Counted from the first letter of the stretch, positions 23,701-36,283 are shown. The stretch is 64,000 nucleotides of DNA from Cavenderia fasciculata (GCF_000203815.1 NW_004457723.1:806001-870000); one strand, 5' to 3'. The notes: a model not told the origin generated them from the letters alone. Program-made: numbers and translations.

Positions 23701-24531
23701 AAATAATTTGAATCTTTGTTTCTTGACATTGGTGAATACATATATCCAATGAAATTTTCTAATCTCTTTTCATCAAATCCAACAAATGCTGGTATATTTG
23801 TACTAAAACATAAAAGTAATATTAGTAATCTCAAGTCGCACCGACTTTTTATAATGAATGATCTTTATGTTTCTTGTTCTCACCAATTAGCATTATGAAG
23901 AGCAACAGTAAAAGCAGATAGAATAGTTGATAATTCAGATAATCCAGGGCCACTATCCTTTAATGCCAACAAAAGAAAATAACGTCCAACTCCAAACCAA
24001 TTTGAAAAGTTTTCTACTTGATGATGTCTTTGTGTCGATATACTATTGATACTGTCAGCAGGTGCAGTACTAGCATATGGATTAATTGTACTAAACATTA
24101 TAAAATCATTCTTTGCATCCATGAAACCTTTAAATGAGACGACAAAGATATTAATATATAATAAGTCTAAATGAATAAATGAATGTCTTATCATTTGATT
24201 GATATACATTACAATTTGGTTTAACAATATTATTATTATTCTTTGATCTTGCCGATGATGATGATGAAGGTGAAGAAGAGTTTGGTGGTAAAGGAGATCT
24301 ATAAATGAATTGATAGGAGTGTCCATCATATTGAATAGTTGCATCAGATGATGATGTTGAAGCAGCCTCTTTTGATTTTGTACATTTAATGATTAGATTC
24401 TCTAGCTTTGAAATCAGTGTCTCCCAACTACTTGCAATAGTAAAGTCAATGATTTCAAATTGATCATCATGTCCATCACTATTATTAGTATTCATCACTC
24501 CACTACTTGTTTGATGAGTAGTAGTTGACAT
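20783..24531 (-). CDS. Rab3 GTPase-activating protein catalytic subunit (RAB3GAP1)
   Basis: Nine exons on the minus strand (24213-24531, 23884-24127, 23595-23802, 23242-23521, 22628-23172, 22340-22555, 21452-22275, 21210-21383, 20783-21137) join in phase to 1054 residues, near the human length of 981. Family landmarks appear in order: FEIIDFTIASSWETLISKLE at the start, RFSWGFPMDP, IKWHWEN, then the catalytic-region signature GCVFEDFIRWHSARDWIP and GKLSERM...WRKTWVEAKPI, and the C-terminal RPFSDSQMMPHRMY. With RAB3GAP2 this protein acts on Rab3 and as exchange factor for Rab18 at the ER. Gln runs sit in the middle linker. The intron phases give independent support for the exon calls. Confidence 0.93.
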
Positions 24532-24768
24532 TATCTTTCTTTCTTCTCTCTCCTGTATATCTCTATATATCTATGTAACTCTTGTTGAATCAAATATTAT
24601 TATTTTTGAACTTGATTTTTGCAACTACCCACTACAAATAATATTAGTGTGTTTTTCAAAAATATATTATTTTCCCTCTCTTCTTTTTGTTTGTGTGTGT
24701 TACTACTATTATTATTAATAATATTGTGTATTGTTATAAATATATTTTGTTTTAATTTTATTTGTTGT

Positions 24769-26194
24769 TTAATTCTTTTTTACATCTGGTACTGAAACTG
24801 GATTAAAGAAAAGATTTGGACCAAACCAACGACCATTGAGTAGACCGGACCAGTAGGCAGTTGGGAAGAGGTACTTTTTGAGACCCATGGCAAAGTAACT
24901 CTCTTTGGATTGGTCCCATGGAAGACTCTCCTTGGGAATGTTGCCGTAGACAAACTCGGCCAATATGACTTTGTTGCGACTGGTTGTAATGGGGCAACTC
25001 GTGTATCCATCGTACTTGGCGGCGAGTGGCTGGCCATTCTTGTGGCTGATGAGGTTGGCTACGAGGACTGGAGCTTGTTTAGTGATAGCTGCGGCAGTCT
25101 TGGAGGTTGGAATGTTGGAGCAGTCACCAAGCGAGAATACATTCTCATACTTGACATGTTGCAGTGTCTCTTTGTTGACACTGACAAACCCGGTGGCTGG
25201 GTCTGCCAATGGCGAGCTCTTAATCTCGTCAGATGGACCCATCGGAGGAGTGACATGTAACATATCGAATTTAACAACCTTTGGACCTTCAGCAGTCTCA
25301 AATACAGCTTCTTTGGTGTCACCACGTACTTCAACCAAATTATGTTTAAAGTTTGGTTGAACATTACGATCTTTGCAAAGACCGTCAAGTGCATCGGAAT
25401 ACTTTTTAACGGCAAACATGGATACACCAGCCGTGTTGAATTGCACCGATATGTTGTTACGTACACCTTCTGTTCTCCAATAATCATCGGCAAGCCACAT
25501 AATCTTTTGTGGTGCACCTCCACATTTGATGACGGTACTTGGGAATGTAAAGATGGCAACACCTTGCTTCAAATTTTTGATAAAGTCGTATGTCTTTTCG
25601 ACAGAGTCGAATGAGTAGTTACTTGTCACTCCATTCTTTCCCAATGTCTCTTTTAATCCCTTTATCTTGTCCCAATAGATTGTCAAACCTGTAGCAACCA
25701 CCAAATAATCATATGATACCTTTTTTCCACTCTTTAATAATACTGAATTTTCCTACAAACCAAACAAACATCAAAGTCAGTCACAGATATATCATATATA
25801 TTACACTTTCTATACATACATCTGGAATATATTTAATGACAGAATCCTTTTCCCATTTTGTACCTTCTGGAATAAGTGTAGTTTCATCTCTGACGCTATC
25901 CTCCTTTTTGAATAAACCTCCTCCTACCAATGTCCATAATGGTTGATAGTAATGCTTTTCACTTGGTTCCTAAATATAATTAAGATGAGTGTTAGTAAGC
26001 AGTCTATCATTGTGTCTTGTTTGTTGTATTGAATGACATACAATGATTAAAATATCACCATCCTTGTCAAACTTTCTTTGTAGTTGAGAGGCTGTTGCTA
26101 GACCACCAGCACCTCCACCAGCAATAACTATCTTTGTTGCTTGTTTAGGTGGTGATGGTGTGAATGATGTAACAAGTAATTTAACAAATTCCAT
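24769..26194 (-). CDS. Sulfide:quinone oxidoreductase, mitochondrial (SQOR)
   Basis: Three exons (26042-26194, 25820-25969, 24769-25752) join in phase to 428 residues. An N-terminal FAD-binding Rossmann motif (IVIAGGGAGGLATASQL) follows a short basic leader. Other landmarks are YDYLVVATG and the second nucleotide motif region FSLGDCSNIPTSKTAAA. The two redox-active cysteines, in VIKCGGAPQKIMWL (about Cys178) and GYTSCPI (about Cys354), correspond to the human SQOR pair. The C-terminus has amphipathic and aromatic patches for membrane attachment. It oxidises sulfide, passes electrons to quinone and loads the sulfane sulfur on an acceptor. It lies head to head with a persulfide dioxygenase gene, the next enzyme of the route. 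Confidence 0.95.
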
Positions 26195-26572
26195 GACTCT
26201 TTAATATAAATTTAAAAAGAAGAATGATCTTTTGCAGAACTGGTGATGTTCTTCAAAAAGAAGAGGTGCAGCAAAGCAATGAAAACAAACAAAAAAAAAG
26301 TTAATATCTATTTTATCAATTTCACACCTCCGCTTTGAGAGATAATACATTATAACATCACCATCGTCAAAAAGGTATTTATATATTATTATTATTATTA
26401 TATTCTTGTTTATTACTTAGTTTATACTTACGATAAAAGAGAAAACTGTTTAGTGTTTGGTTTATTGTAGTTAGTTTGTTTTATTGTACAAAGTAACAGG
26501 TGTATCTGCAGTAGATATAGATATAGGACAGATAAATTAATTGTATAAGAACGAAAGAGACGAAACTATACA
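26195..26572. promoter_or_regulatory. Shared divergent promoter region of SQOR and persulfide dioxygenase
   Basis: This 378-base gap separates the two start codons of oppositely oriented genes of one pathway, so it must hold both promoters. It is AT-rich with an (ATT)n run at about 26383-26400. I see no element that I can name. Confidence 0.55.
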
Positions 26573-28230
26573 ATGAACTATAGTTTGAGCAGTGTTGGTG
26601 TACTTTTAAAAGTTACCAGACCAACAACAACAGCAACAAAAGTAGTTTTACAAAACAAGAAGTCTATATTGTCGGCTTTGAATAATAGTGGTGGTAGATT
26701 CCATATAGATAGTACTAGTTGTGGTGTCGTCAGCAACAACAATAGATTGTCATTCTATACGAGCTGCCAACAATCTAAATCTACATCACATCTATTAAAT
26801 AGGAACTATCATACAGATAATAAGGGACTCTGGTCAGACTATACACTAAATCAGGTGACATCTAACACAAGATCCCTCTATCAACCAAGAGGCATCGAAC
26901 ACCAACAATCGTTCCATAGAAGCTTCAACAGTAAATATTATCACCGCGTTATTATTATTAATATTAAAAAACCAGACAGATCTTTCAAGATCTCCAACAA
27001 CCTTTGCATTGGGAAGAAGGACCAACGCTTTTTAATTTTTTGTAATTTCGATGTTGCCCGTCTCTCTTTTTCCTCAATACTGGATACGGATTTCTAAATT
27101 AAGATCTCTCCTCCTTCACCTCATCACATCTTATATTATTATTATTATTATTTGTATAATATTATTATAAATTATTTATTTATTTATTAATCATATTTTC
27201 AATTCAAATTAGATAAATATTATTCAACAACTACAACAATTTCAACAACAAATAAGAAGAAAGATAATTTAATAATGGAAAACAAAGCAAATGTATCAAT
27301 ATTTCCAGACAAGGATAGTGCAACTGGACAAGTATTGATAGTTGACGAAAGCACTAAAAAGTGTGCCATTTTAGACTCTGTACTCAACTATGCACAGGGT
27401 AGTGGTCGAACAAGCACCACATCGGTCGACAAGATTGTCGATGCCATCAAAGAGAGAGGATTGACTGTTGAATGGATTTTAGAGTCACATATCCATGCCG
27501 ACCATCTTTCAGCTGCTTTTTATCTTAAAGGTCTTTATCCACAAGCCAAAACTGCTATTGGTGCAGGTACAACTGTCGTTCAAAAAACCTTTAAAACTAT
27601 TTATAATTTAGATCATGATTTCCCTGTTGATGGTAGTCAATTTAATGTTTTATGGAAAGGTAAGTAAAACTATAAATTATATATATATTTAATTAATTAA
27701 ATACTAATGAATTATTATACTTTTTAATTTATTTTTTAGATAATGATACATTTAAAATTGGAAATTTAAATGTACATGTTTATCATACACCAGGACATAC
27801 ACCATCATGTGTATCATATTATATTGAAAATGATAGTGTATTTGTAGGTGATACCATTTTTATGCCAGATGTTGGTACTGCACGTTGTGATTTCCCAAAT
27901 GGTAGTGCTGCCACTCTATTTGAATCGACCAAGAAGATTTTATCGTTACCAGACCATGTCCAAATCTATGTCTGTCACGACTATCCACCTCCAGAGAGAC
28001 AACTTTGCTATGTCACCACAGTGGCAGAAGAAAAAAGTACCAACAAACATCTCAAAGATGGTACGACCAAAGAACAATTCATCGAAATGAGAACTGCTCG
28101 TGATGCCACTCTCTCTACTCCACAACTTCTCATTCCATCTATTCAAGTTAATATTCGTGCTGGTCAATTACCAGAAGCTGAATCAAATGGTATTAGTTAT
28201 ATTAAAATCCCTATTAATTATTTTAAATAA
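26573..28230 (+). CDS. Mitochondrial metallo-beta-lactamase-fold persulfide dioxygenase (ETHE1/Blh type)
   Basis: Three exons (26573-26930, 27213-27659, 27740-28230) join in phase to 431 residues. The first ~135 residues are rich in Ser, Asn and Arg and poor in acids, an unusually long mitochondrial leader. The body carries SHIHADH (about His212, His214, Asp216, His217), HTPGHTPSC, GDTIFMPDVGTARCD and CHDYPP, the metal-binding set of the MBL fold. The closing PSIQVNIRAGQLPEAESNG is typical of the bacterial Blh-like branch. Persulfide dioxygenases turn glutathione persulfide into sulfite. A shorter product from the in-frame ATG at 27275 (exon 2) is possible. No rhodanese domain is attached. 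Confidence 0.9.
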
Positions 28231-28373
28231 ATAAATAAAATAAATAATTAATAAATATAAGTTTTTTAAAAAATAATGGTTGATTATTTATTTATAAACA
28301 AAGATGGGATGGAAGGAAATAAAACTGGTATTATAAGGGTCAAGATAGATAGATAGATATATATATCTTCGAT

Positions 28374-29229
28374 TTAAGATCCAGGTTTTGGTTTTGATTT
28401 AAATAATGAATCGAAAAATTCAGCACGTGATGCTGCCATTACTTGTTCTTCAATTTCATTTTCAGTTTCTCTCCAATCCGATGCAAATAATGAATCTTCA
28501 AATAATTGTCTCTCTAATAATTCCATATCTGATTTTTTAATTGCCTTTTCTATTAATGATTTATCTGCCATCTAAAAAAAAATAAATAAACAAACAAATT
28601 AATATATGTATATATTATTGATTGATTTGCATGTTTAACTTACACCAGGATGAAAATCAGGAAGTCCTAAACCAACACCAACAGAAGGATTATTCATATC
28701 ATGAAGTGAGTCATAGTGATTTCCATTTCTATAATTTAATCTTAATGGAGTGTTTCCCTTGTAGGAACCTTGAAATATATTGATTGGTTCAAGAGTTTTG
28801 TGATAAACCTCTACAGGACGATTGAAAATCTCTGACAAGGCTTGCATTTCAACATTGTTTCCATAGACCTTATCATTTCTCTTTCTTTTTATATATTCAT
28901 CGAAATCCTCTGTAATAAATTGAGAATAATGATCTCTTTCTGCCATCATATACTCCATACATTTTTCTCTAACTTGTCCATGCATTTCTTGGTCTCCATA
29001 AATTTGATCAGCTAAAAAAAAGAAGTAAAAAAATATAGTTTAGGAATCATTATATATAAATTTGATATTATTTGTTTGTTTGTTTTGTAATCAAACTTAC
29101 CTATAGATCTAAATAAACAATTTCCATCTTCTTTCATTCTCTTTAGTACATATCCTTTTTTCTTTTTAATTATATCTTCAAATAACCTTTCATCTTGTAT
29201 TACTTGATTATTATTATTATTCATGGCAA

Positions 29230-29277
<48 letters not shown>

Positions 29278-29459
29278 TGTTTAAAATATTTCTATTTGTA
29301 GTAGTTGTTGGTACTGGTTGTTGTATTGGTGGAGGTTCATATTCATCTGCGCTATTATTCTCTTCATCAGAATGAGAGCTGTGATAATTTGATGGTGGAC
29401 TATTATTACTACTACTACTACTACTACCTCCACTATTCCTATTATTGTTATTATTATTA

Positions 29460-29500
<41 letters not shown>

Positions 29501-29935
29501 ATTACTGTTGTTGCTATTATTGTTGTTATTGTTGCCTCTTCTCTTTTGGTTTGTTTTATTATTATTATTGTTATTTACAGATTGGGTAGGATTATTATTA
29601 TTGTTATTATTATTATTATAGTTTAAAGTAGGATTATAACTACTGCCGCTACCACTAGTAGCAACCATTGAGCCCATACCAACTCCCATTCCACTATTAG
29701 TTATATTTCTACTGCTATTCTTTGGACTAGTGTTACCGCTGGTACTAGTACTTGTTGTACTAGTGGTTGATGTTGATGTGCTACTCGTTGATGTTGTACT
29801 GGTAGTGCTAGTACTTGTTGATGTGTTGTTTACATGTTGATTATTTACATTTTGTACATTATTATTGTTATGATTGTTGTTATTATTATTATTATTCCCT
29901 CCCAATGCTTTTCTTTGTACAACTATTCGAGTCAT
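28374..29935 (-). CDS. OTU-domain deubiquitinase, OTUD5-like
   Basis: Three exons (29101-29935, 28644-29011, 28374-28571) join in phase to 466 residues. The first ~240 residues are low complexity: long Asn runs, Ser/Thr runs and a Gly/Ser patch. The OTU domain starts with the catalytic motif KEDGNCLFRSI (about Asp270, Cys273), continues through QVREKCMEYM and NVEMQALSEIFNRPVEVY, and ends at NGNHYDSL with the catalytic His (about 377). The order and the NHYDS ending match OTUD5 and related OTUs. It removes ubiquitin from proteins. A C-terminal helix (MADKSLIEKAIKKSDMELLERQLFEDSL) may be a ubiquitin-binding helix. It converges on the dioxygenase gene with 143 bases between. Confidence 0.9.
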
Positions 29936-30290
29936 TTTTCTATCTGTTTGTTTTCAAAGAGAGAGAGAGAGAGAGAAGACTATAGTTGTCTGTCTCTCTA
30001 ACCACAACTATAGTTTCCTTTTATATGTTTGATTGAATAGTCTAATTTTGTTTTTGATGAATTCAGCCTAGTCTGACAAAAGAAAGAAAGGATCGATTTA
30101 AAAAAAGATAAATAAATAAAATGTAATAAATAAAATATTAACAAAAACTGTTAATCGAATAATGTAATAGTTTCACCAAGTGGGGGTAGAGTATTTTCAA
30201 ACCACCTATTTTATTTTTTTTTTTTTATTTATTTTTATTTATTAATTATTTATTGTGTCATTAAGGAGGTCGAGTTTTTAATTCTTTAAT
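29936..30290. promoter_or_regulatory. Intergenic, OTU gene upstream region
   Basis: Holds the upstream region of the OTU gene with a short (GA)n near 29957-29975, and the 3' flank of the first Cys-rich gene. No gene is seen. Confidence 0.5.
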
Positions 30291-31958
30291 TTATTTAAAA
30301 GAGAGACATAGAGTAGAGATAATAAATGAAAGAATAAAGATGGTAATAGTTGGTAATAACTTATGTGAAGAGGATGATGATGATGATGGTTGTTGTCCAA
30401 TTGAAAATAGGTTGTTGCTTAAAGGTTCGATGATTTGAGAATTGGGGAGAACTGAAAGCGAACCATCCTGTGATAGGCTACATGACATACCACCAACTCT
30501 ACATGTAACTTGTTGTGTTGCTGTACAGGTGATTTGATGTGCTGCTAAACATATGGTTGTAGAAGTTTGTGTGGCACCTTGACATTGGAATATTCCTGGT
30601 GAACTACAAATACTTTGACCTTGCGATGTACAATTGATGAATGAATCACCATTATAGGTAACTTTGAGTTTACCACGTGTAATACTACAAATCATTTCTT
30701 CTTCTTCTTCACCACTTGACGAGGATTGGGAAGAAGAGGAGGAGGAGGATGATTCAGAGGATTCACTTTGACGTGGACAAACAATGGTATTGATAGGATT
30801 GGCCATTGGACAAGACCAAGTTAAATCAATCTCGTTGGTACATGAATTGACAAGTTGACAATACTCTACACCACATTTAGAGGCAGAACAAGAGTTTAGG
30901 TTGTCAGAGTTTAGTGTGTTTGGATTACACTGGTTTGTACGTAAACAATTATAGTATGATACGGTGGCACTCTTGCATTGATTCCAATGCGTTGGATAGG
31001 GTGAGATACACGTTCCATTATCACGACTTAAACAATCGCAAATTTCAAACATATTATTACATCCAGTGTCATTGGTGCAAGAGGTGGTTACTGGAGTTGG
31101 AGTTGGTAGTTGAGCACAGACACCACCTTCACCGCAGTATAGACCTTTACTAATATCACAAGTTGTCAATTGGAGTAACGACTTTGGTCCGTATGAACAG
31201 TATTGACCAGCACTTTGTTGTGAGAAAAATGGTTGGCATGTACTTGTACTTGTATTATTATTATTTATAGTACACGATGATCCAAGTGGACATGCATTTG
31301 GTGTTAAAGTACAGTCATCATTGAATGCAAGTTGTGGAGAACAAACTGTTACATTGCAGAATGTTCCAAATGGACAGCCTTGTGATGATGGCACATCGTT
31401 GCATTGTTGACCAACTGGTAATACACATTTAGCATTTAAACATTCTAGTCCATATGAACATTGATACGATTCACTACATGAATCATTATATTGACCATAA
31501 TACTAATTATTTTAAAAAAAAAGATTAATATTAATATTATTATTATTACAAAATAATTATTTTAAAAGGAGGACAACTTACAGCTTGGACACACAAGTCA
31601 TTGATACAAGTAAGACCTGGATTGCAACCCCACAAAGATGAGCAGTTACCATTCTCTGGTACAAATGGTGTACAAGTACCATTCATATTGGTTCCATTGG
31701 AAGCATAACAAAAAGAATTGGCACATCTTTGAGATGGAGACATTACTTCACTAGATTGATAATTGAAGAAATTGAATATTAATATTAATATTAATATTAT
31801 TATTTAATTGGTTTGATTAATGAATTGTTATCATACCATGATGAACCAACACTTAGACATTCTGGGAATTCAAATGGACAAGTAAAAGCAGAGGTCAAAG
31901 GAGTGTTGATGGAAAAGATAGCAATGATAGCTAAAAGTAATAATAATATTTTATGCAT
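30291..31958 (-). CDS. Cys-rich secreted protein, array member A, GPI-anchor-like tail
   Basis: Three exons (31837-31958, 31582-31750, 30291-31502) join in phase to 500 residues. It has a signal peptide (MHKILLLLLAIIAIF...), then Cys-rich repeats of the form CPFGTFCN, CSPQL, DDCTL, CPLGSSC, GLYC, CDCLSRDNGTC, and CGVEYC. It ends with a Ser-rich stretch and a hydrophobic tail (LLPTITIFILSFIISTLCLSF), as in GPI-anchored proteins. It is the longest of the array because of an extra C-terminal domain (about 360-460) with CSSPGIFQCQGATQTSTTIC. Intron 1 splits a Cys codon in phase 2 and intron 2 is phase 0, as in all members. I do not know the family's function; a cell-surface role is inferred. Confidence 0.85.
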
Positions 31959-32639
31959 TGTGTTGGTTGAAAGATGAAGCAGAATGGAATGATCATCAAA
32001 CCAAACCATTGATTGCATTTAAATAGGCAATGGTAGGTTCCTCGGGAAACCGAAATGGCCTATTGATCATTTTTTATCTGTTGGAAGAAAATAAAAAACG
32101 AGCGACTACAACAGTTGGTTGTAGTCCTTACCTTATAATCTGCCGATCGCAACAGCATCTGATTGACGTCAGATGGGGTCTATAAACCATGGTCCTCATC
32201 CTCATCGTCACCGTCGGTTCCAAGAAGGTTGATAAAACTTTGTTGTTTTTTTTGATGATCACACGTGCTGCATTTGAGACTTGACTTGTTGTATCAATCT
32301 TTTGAATTGAGTCGGTTGTTTAACTTTTAATCATCAATCTCGATTTACATCTTTGCTGATCCTAGTTGTTGTAACCTACTAATGATCATCAGAATTTGAA
32401 AAAGAGGAGGTAGGTTGTTTTGAAAAAATAAATAAAAAAAAGAAAGGTGAGGTGAAGCTAGCAAGCCCGTCTGTCTCGCTTTATTATTAATATTTTTTAA
32501 TTAGATTTTATTTATTATCTTGTTCAATACACTATTATTTATTTATAAGAGTACTGATATGATACAGTTGAATTAACAATAGAAATAGCAATAGCTAACA
32601 ACTGTTGCCGGTGATCGACCAATTTTATTTATTATTTAT
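31959..32639. promoter_or_regulatory. Spacer between array members A and B, with shared block and a tail relic
   Basis: Upstream region of gene A. A block at about 32335-32378 (TCTTTGCTGATCCTAGTTGT) recurs upstream of gene B at 34387-34432. A second block at about 32443-32600 (AGGTGAAGCTAGCAAG...TTATTATCTTGTTCAATA) recurs below gene E at 36911-37045. The end of that block reads, on the minus strand, like the hydrophobic tail of the family (LAIAISIV), so it is probably a relic 3' end of a lost member. Confidence 0.55.
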
Positions 32640-34067
32640 TTAATTAATGAAGAGTACATATACGAAAGTTGAAATGGCAATAGATAACAGTAAACCCAAT
32701 ACGAATGGTGATGATAAAGAGGGTGATAATGATGGTTCAGAGGAGTCCAGAGAAGAAGAGGAAATGGGACGTGGTCGACAATTAATAGTGTTGATCGGAT
32801 GAGGAGATGGACATTTGAAATCATTATCAGTATTATAACAAGAAATGGAAAGGTTACAGTACTCGACACCACACTTGCTGGCAACACAAGAGTTTAGGTT
32901 GAGATAGTTATCAACTAGAGTGCAACGGTTGTCAGCCAAACAGTCGTAAAAGGACATGGTGGCAGTGGCACATTGACTGTTGACATTATAATTTGTTACG
33001 CATGTACCATTGTTACCCTTGGAGCAATCACAAACCTCGTAAATGTTGCAATCGTCGTCATCGGTGCAGATGGTGGAAGTATTGGTTGAAATGTGGTCAC
33101 ATACACCATTCCTTTTACAGTAGAGACCTTGTGAAGCATTACACGTTGATGCTAGGCCAAAGTCATCATGGTACAAACAAGGTTCACCTAGACCAAGGGA
33201 AAAAAGACGGGTACATCTATGGACACTGCTTGTTGCATTGACTTTGTTGCACAATGATCCATATGGGCATGCGTCCTCTTCATTGATAGAAAGATTACAT
33301 TCATCACCAATAGAAAACTCTGGAGAGCATATCATAGTCGTGATGTTGCTTTGATCGGTTGAATTGATGGTTTGTGTAAAGTTACAGTATGAACCATATG
33401 GGCAACTTGATTTCGAGTCACATTCATAAATAGATGACCCATACATAGAGCTGTCTGGATAATCACATGTGTTTTTGATACTACAATCCAACATCCCAGA
33501 ACATTCGTATACATTTTTACAATAATCACCATATTGAACATACCCCTAAATTTATAAATTGCAATTAAAAATGGTTAACATGAATCATCTTGATTTTAAA
33601 AAATCAATTCATTTTATATTAATAATATTTCTTACCTCTTGATAACAACGGGACCCATAGATACATTCAAGACCTGGTTGGCAACCGCCACGAATATCAT
33701 CATTTTCTTTAGAACATGTTCCTCCCTCTGTTGAGTAGGGAGTACACGTCGCATTCCAATCAGATGTTTCATTCCCTGTTACAGAACAGAAAGAGTCGGC
33801 ACATAGTACAGGAAATCCATGCATGTAATAAAATTCTGGTGTGCTTTATAAAGCCAATAAATAAATAGTAGTTGAAGAAAACGATGCATTAGTACAGAGC
33901 AAATGTATGATTGATAAGTTTTGATTACAAAATAATCGATTGCAATTGTTTGAACATTACCATGTTGATCCTACTTGTACACATCGTGCTGAGCATTCTG
34001 AGGATAAAACATTGGAAACTAGGCCTAGGCTTGCCAAGACCAATATAAACAAAAAAACTTTGATCAT
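32640..34067 (-). CDS. Cys-rich secreted protein, array member B, GPI-anchor-like tail
   Basis: Three exons (33961-34067, 33636-33843, 32640-33545) join in phase to 406 residues. It has a signal peptide (MIKVFLFILVLASLGL). Cys motifs occur in the family order: GYVQYGDYCKNVYEC, CPYGSYCN, GDECNL, CPYGSLCN, LGLGEPC, GLYCKRNGVC, CDCSKGNNGTC, NLNSCVASKCGVEYC. The protein ends with a Ser-rich linker and a hydrophobic stretch (SPFVLGLLLSIAISTFVYVLFI) typical of a GPI signal. Many NxS/T sites suggest heavy glycosylation. Its upstream region carries a motif shared with member F. Confidence 0.87.
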
Positions 34068-34214
34068 CTAATTATAAGATTAAAAAAAAATATGACAAAT
34101 TAAATATTATAATATTATAATATTATTATTATTATAATATTATTATTTCTAGATGAAATTCCATCTTTGATCCCTTACAATTGTAAACATTAAAAAAACC
34201 ATACTAATGATTTG

Positions 34215-34237
34215 GATGTGGGTGATTGATTAAGATC
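34215..34237 (-). promoter_or_regulatory. Conserved upstream motif of array member B
   Basis: GATGTGGGTGATTGATTA plus AGATC, 148 bases upstream of the B start codon. The same motif with one change stands 115 bases upstream of member F (40271-40293), in noncoding sequence that is otherwise diverged. Confidence 0.5.
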
Positions 34238-34501
34238 AAAAAACCCACAAACTATTTTGGCTATTAATACCCAAGTTTTTTTATTTATGGATTTGGTTCT
34301 ATTTAATTAAAACGGGCATTGGCCACTACTTGATGCGGGTTCTGCTCTGCTCTGACTATGCATGAAGAGTCGGTTGTATAACTTTAAATCATAAATCTCA
34401 ATTTATATCTCTGCTGATCCTAGTAGTAATAACCTAATGATCAGAATCGTTGAACAAGAAAAGAAGAAATTTTGTTTTGAAAAAAAAAAATAGAAGGTTC
34501 C

Positions 34502-34925
34502 TTATTTATTATTTGTAAAATATATTATAATATTTAAAAGAGTCCTGATATTTTTGAAACAATAGATAACTGTCGGACAATACATTTGTATTTGATGGTG
34601 ACGATAAAGATGATGATAAAGATGGCAAAGAAGGAGAATCAGAGGAATCAAAGATGATGAGCACGGCCGGTTGTGGTGGTAGTTGTTATCAATTGAGAGT
34701 GTTTTAGGATGGGAAAATGGACAATCTACATCTCTATTGCCACCAATATCAATGATTTCACAAGATGTGGAGTTTTTGCAGCTATACTCTACCCTGCTCT
34801 TTTTGGCATGACAAGAGTTCAAGTTTAGATGATTATCAACTTGACGACAACACGATTGTCATTCAAACATTTGTAGTAGTAATTGGTGGCGTCCAAGCAT
34901 TGACTGTTGTTTAAATTCATTACTA
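34502..34925 (-). pseudogene. Decayed 3' fragment of a Cys-rich array member (C)
   Basis: The minus strand around 34925-34790 reads NNSQCLDATNYYYKCLNDNR..., then in a different frame LNSCHAKKSRVEYSCKNSTSC. These match the NTQCATATLSYYKCLTNNHC and LNSCAASKCGVEYC parts of intact members, with a frameshift between them and a lost Cys. The Ser-rich and tail parts follow, out of frame. The 5' two thirds of the gene are absent. It lies directly downstream of member D, whose stop codon is at 34933. Confidence 0.75.
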
Positions 34926-34932
34926 ACTTTAT

Positions 34933-36283
34933 TTAATAGAGGAATGATACTAAAGAAACAATCAATAAGAATAAAACCAAGATGGTTGGTGATGATAAAG
35001 AGGATGATAAAGAAGGTTCAGTAGAATTGGAATTTGAACCGGAGGATGTATCGTTCATAGAGGATGAAGAAGAGGATGATTGATCGGTTGGGCAAACAAG
35101 ACTGTTGAATATGTCAGTGTCGGCCCAACACTCTGAACCGGGGGGTTTAATTTCTTGATTGTAACAAGAATTTTGGGTGCGACACCATTTGTCCCCACAA
35201 TTTTTGGCAGCACAAGAGTTTAAGTTGAGATAATTAGGAACTGGAGCACAATGATTGTTAGTCAAACATTTGTAATAGGATAGGGTGGCAGTGGCACATT
35301 GTGTGTTGATATACGATACAACGACACATTTACCGTGTGGACCATTGGAGCAATCACAAGTCTCATCAATGTTACAGTCATTGTCGGTGGCGCAGGAAGC
35401 ATTTGATGGTGATGGAATAGAGGCACAGATACCACTACCAGCACCACCGTTGTTACAATAAAGACCTTGTGAGACTGAACATGTCGATTGAGCTGGGTCA
35501 TTTGGATTTGCCGTACACTTTTGACCGACACCTTGAGAATACAATGCAGTGCATCTATAGTCTGTAGAGCTGTATTGATTGCATATTGATCCATATGGAC
35601 ATGGATCATTGCCTTTTGTAGCGCTCCAACTAAACAAGGTGCAATCATCACCAACCATAAGTTGAGGCGAACAGATATTGATTCTTCCGGTTGTGTTACA
35701 GAATTTACCAAATGCACAGACTCGTTCATTAATGCTACACTCGCCAATGAGGGAGCATGCCCCACCGCATGATAACCCTTTGGAGCATTGATAGGCTTGA
35801 GTGCATCGCTCACCAGTTTGTAAATAATCCTATATGTAATTGAAATGATAATAATCAATATATAGTTTATTTTAATATCGGTTATAGAAGTTGCATCTAG
35901 ATACATACAGTTTGAACGCAATTGCCGCCATTACATGAAAGACCCGGATTGCAAATTAAATCACTAGTCCCGCATCTACCATTCTCTTGTATAAAGGTGG
36001 TACATGTACCAATCAAGCTAGAGTTGGAAGAGGGCGCACAGAAAGAGCTGGAACAGATTTGGGTACTGTTGAGTTCACTATTTATAATCAATAGTCAATA
36101 TTTAGTAAAAGATGGGTGATTGATTAATATATTTAGAATATTTATCGATAAAAAAGAATCTTACCATCGCTCACCCACTTGGATACATTGAGCATTTATT
36201 GATGGACATGTGTCGCCTTGGACCTGTGTGATGGATAATAGGCTGCTTATAAAAGCTAAATATAAAAATACTTTGATCTTCAT
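34933..36283 (-). CDS. Cys-rich secreted protein, array member D, GPI-anchor-like tail
   Basis: Three exons (36165-36283, 35909-36077, 34933-35829) join in phase to 394 residues. It has a signal peptide (MKIKVFLYLAFISSLLSI), then the family's Cys pattern: CSSSFCAPSSNSS, CNPGLSCNGGNC, CAFGKFCN, GDDCTL, CPYGSICN, GVGQKC, GLYCNNGGAGSGIC, CDCSNGPHGKC, and NLNSCAAKNCGDKWC (CGVEYC in the others). It ends in a Ser/Asn linker and LFLLIVSLVSFLY, a GPI-type tail. Its first intron holds a degenerate copy of the B/F upstream motif (36111-36128). Confidence 0.87.

Noticed and set aside
29200-29530. ATT repeats as a possible microsatellite array.
   Set aside because: They are the reverse of AAT codons and encode the Asn runs of the OTU protein, so they are coding sequence.
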